From assembly GCA_043801935.1 (NCBI GenBank), contig JAZDLO010000054.1, positions 1-5,869 of the forward strand: a DNA stretch of 5,869 bases, given 5' to 3'. Every line of letters begins with the position of its first letter. The stretch's first letter is position 1. Source of the DNA: JAZDLO01 sp043801935 (GTDB lineage Bacteria; Actinomycetota; Thermoleophilia; RBG-16-64-13). The position numbers were made by a program, and so were the translations under genes. A model generated the notes under the pieces. That model was not told where the DNA came from and made no database searches. It saw only the letters and a program-made list of their open reading frames with translations. Shown in pieces: positions 5,589 through 5,869 of this stretch.

Positions 5589-5869
5589 AGAAGTGGAATA
5601 TGGTCATCGATCTCGCCCGCTGCCATGACTGCAACGACTGCTTTCTGTCGGATAAGGACGAGTTCGTAGGTAACGACTTTCCTCCCTATTCTCTCGCCCA
5701 GCCATGGGCAGGCCACCGCTGGATGAACATCGAGCGGAAGGAACGGGGCCAGTATCCCATCGTCCAGGTGGTCTACAGGCCCACTCCTTGCCTGCACTGC
5801 GATGACGCTCCCTGCATCAAGGACTCACCGACCGGCGCCGTGTTCAAGCGTGACGACGGCCTGGTGATC
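5585..5869 (+). CDS. bthL: Transhydroxylase small (iron-sulfur) subunit, 5' part, cut by window
   Basis: The first 95 codons run open to the window end; the family protein is about 275 aa. ATG 5585 overlaps the large-subunit stop as ATGA, with AGGGAG (5572-5577) upstream, indicating translational coupling. Recognisable family segments are MVIDLARC.DCNDCF near the start, GHRWMNIERKERG.YP at 43-58 and YRPTPC.HC.DAPC at 64-77, followed by GAV..R.DG. It is the ferredoxin-like partner carrying [4Fe-4S] clusters beside the Mo subunit. Motif I has C13, C16 and C19, but position 23, where a fourth Cys is expected (C-x2-C-x2-C-x3-C), is Asp (GAT, 5651-5653). Motif II shows C69, C72 and C77 with no fourth Cys nearby, which agrees with the three-cluster transhydroxylase type as I recall it. 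The remaining motifs and any C-terminal domain are outside the window. Confidence 0.92.
   Translation, partial: MKKWNMVIDLARCHDCNDCFLSDKDEFVGNDFPPYSLAQPWAGHRWMNIERKERGQYPIVQVVYRPTPCLHCDDAPCIKDSPTGAVFKRDDGLVI

Noticed and set aside
5507..5797. 96-codon - strand frame across the junction of the two transhydroxylase genes
   Set aside because: It is antisense to two recognised, translationally coupled subunits and has no identifiable domain.

Overview
This 5.9 kb window from a GC-rich bacterium carries part of what looks like an anaerobic trihydroxybenzene (gallate/pyrogallol/phloroglucinol) catabolic cluster, with every gene on the + strand. The strongest anchor is the pair at the right end: a complete large subunit and the first 95 codons of the small iron-sulfur subunit of a pyrogallol-phloroglucinol transhydroxylase, a cytoplasmic molybdenum enzyme best known from Pelobacter acidigallici. 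Most of the genes hand-sampled run at about 60-65% GC. Purine-rich AGGAG ribosome sites and GC-hairpin terminators are common. The taxon cannot be fixed from sequence alone, but an obligate or facultative anaerobe is implied by the transhydroxylase. I would consider Coriobacteriia-like actinobacteria, Chloroflexota or other anaerobes, without preference.

Layout from left to right: (1) 1-459, the C-terminal half of a 3-hydroxyacyl-CoA dehydrogenase-family protein, cut by the window edge. (2) 572-1531, a complete metal-dependent cyclase-family hydrolase of 319 aa. (3) 1532-1992, a 461-base gap holding a strong terminator, a 31-codon remnant of a third cyclase gene, a second strong terminator, and a leader that repeats the leader of the first cyclase. 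(4) 1993-2739, a second, shorter cyclase-family hydrolase of 248 aa. (5) 2740-2990, a non-coding gap with hairpins but no clear terminator. (6) 2991-5588, the transhydroxylase large subunit. (7) 5585 to the window end, the small subunit, overlapping the previous stop by four bases.

Working model (inference): the transhydroxylase converts pyrogallol to phloroglucinol. A reductase outside this window would give dihydrophloroglucinol. A cyclase-family hydrolase would open that ring to 3-hydroxy-5-oxohexanoate, and the dehydrogenase at the left edge would oxidise the hydroxy acid before thiolytic or lyase cleavage to C2/C4 units. Two intact cyclases plus the tail of a third suggest repeated duplication of the ring-opening gene, and only one of them need be the dihydrophloroglucinol hydrolase.

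The points most worth a second look are the cyclase-tail remnant with its own terminator, the duplicated leader in front of both cyclases, a 19-bp near-palindrome in the first leader, a composition shift inside the first cyclase, and a Cys-to-Asp change in the first iron-sulfur motif of the small subunit.
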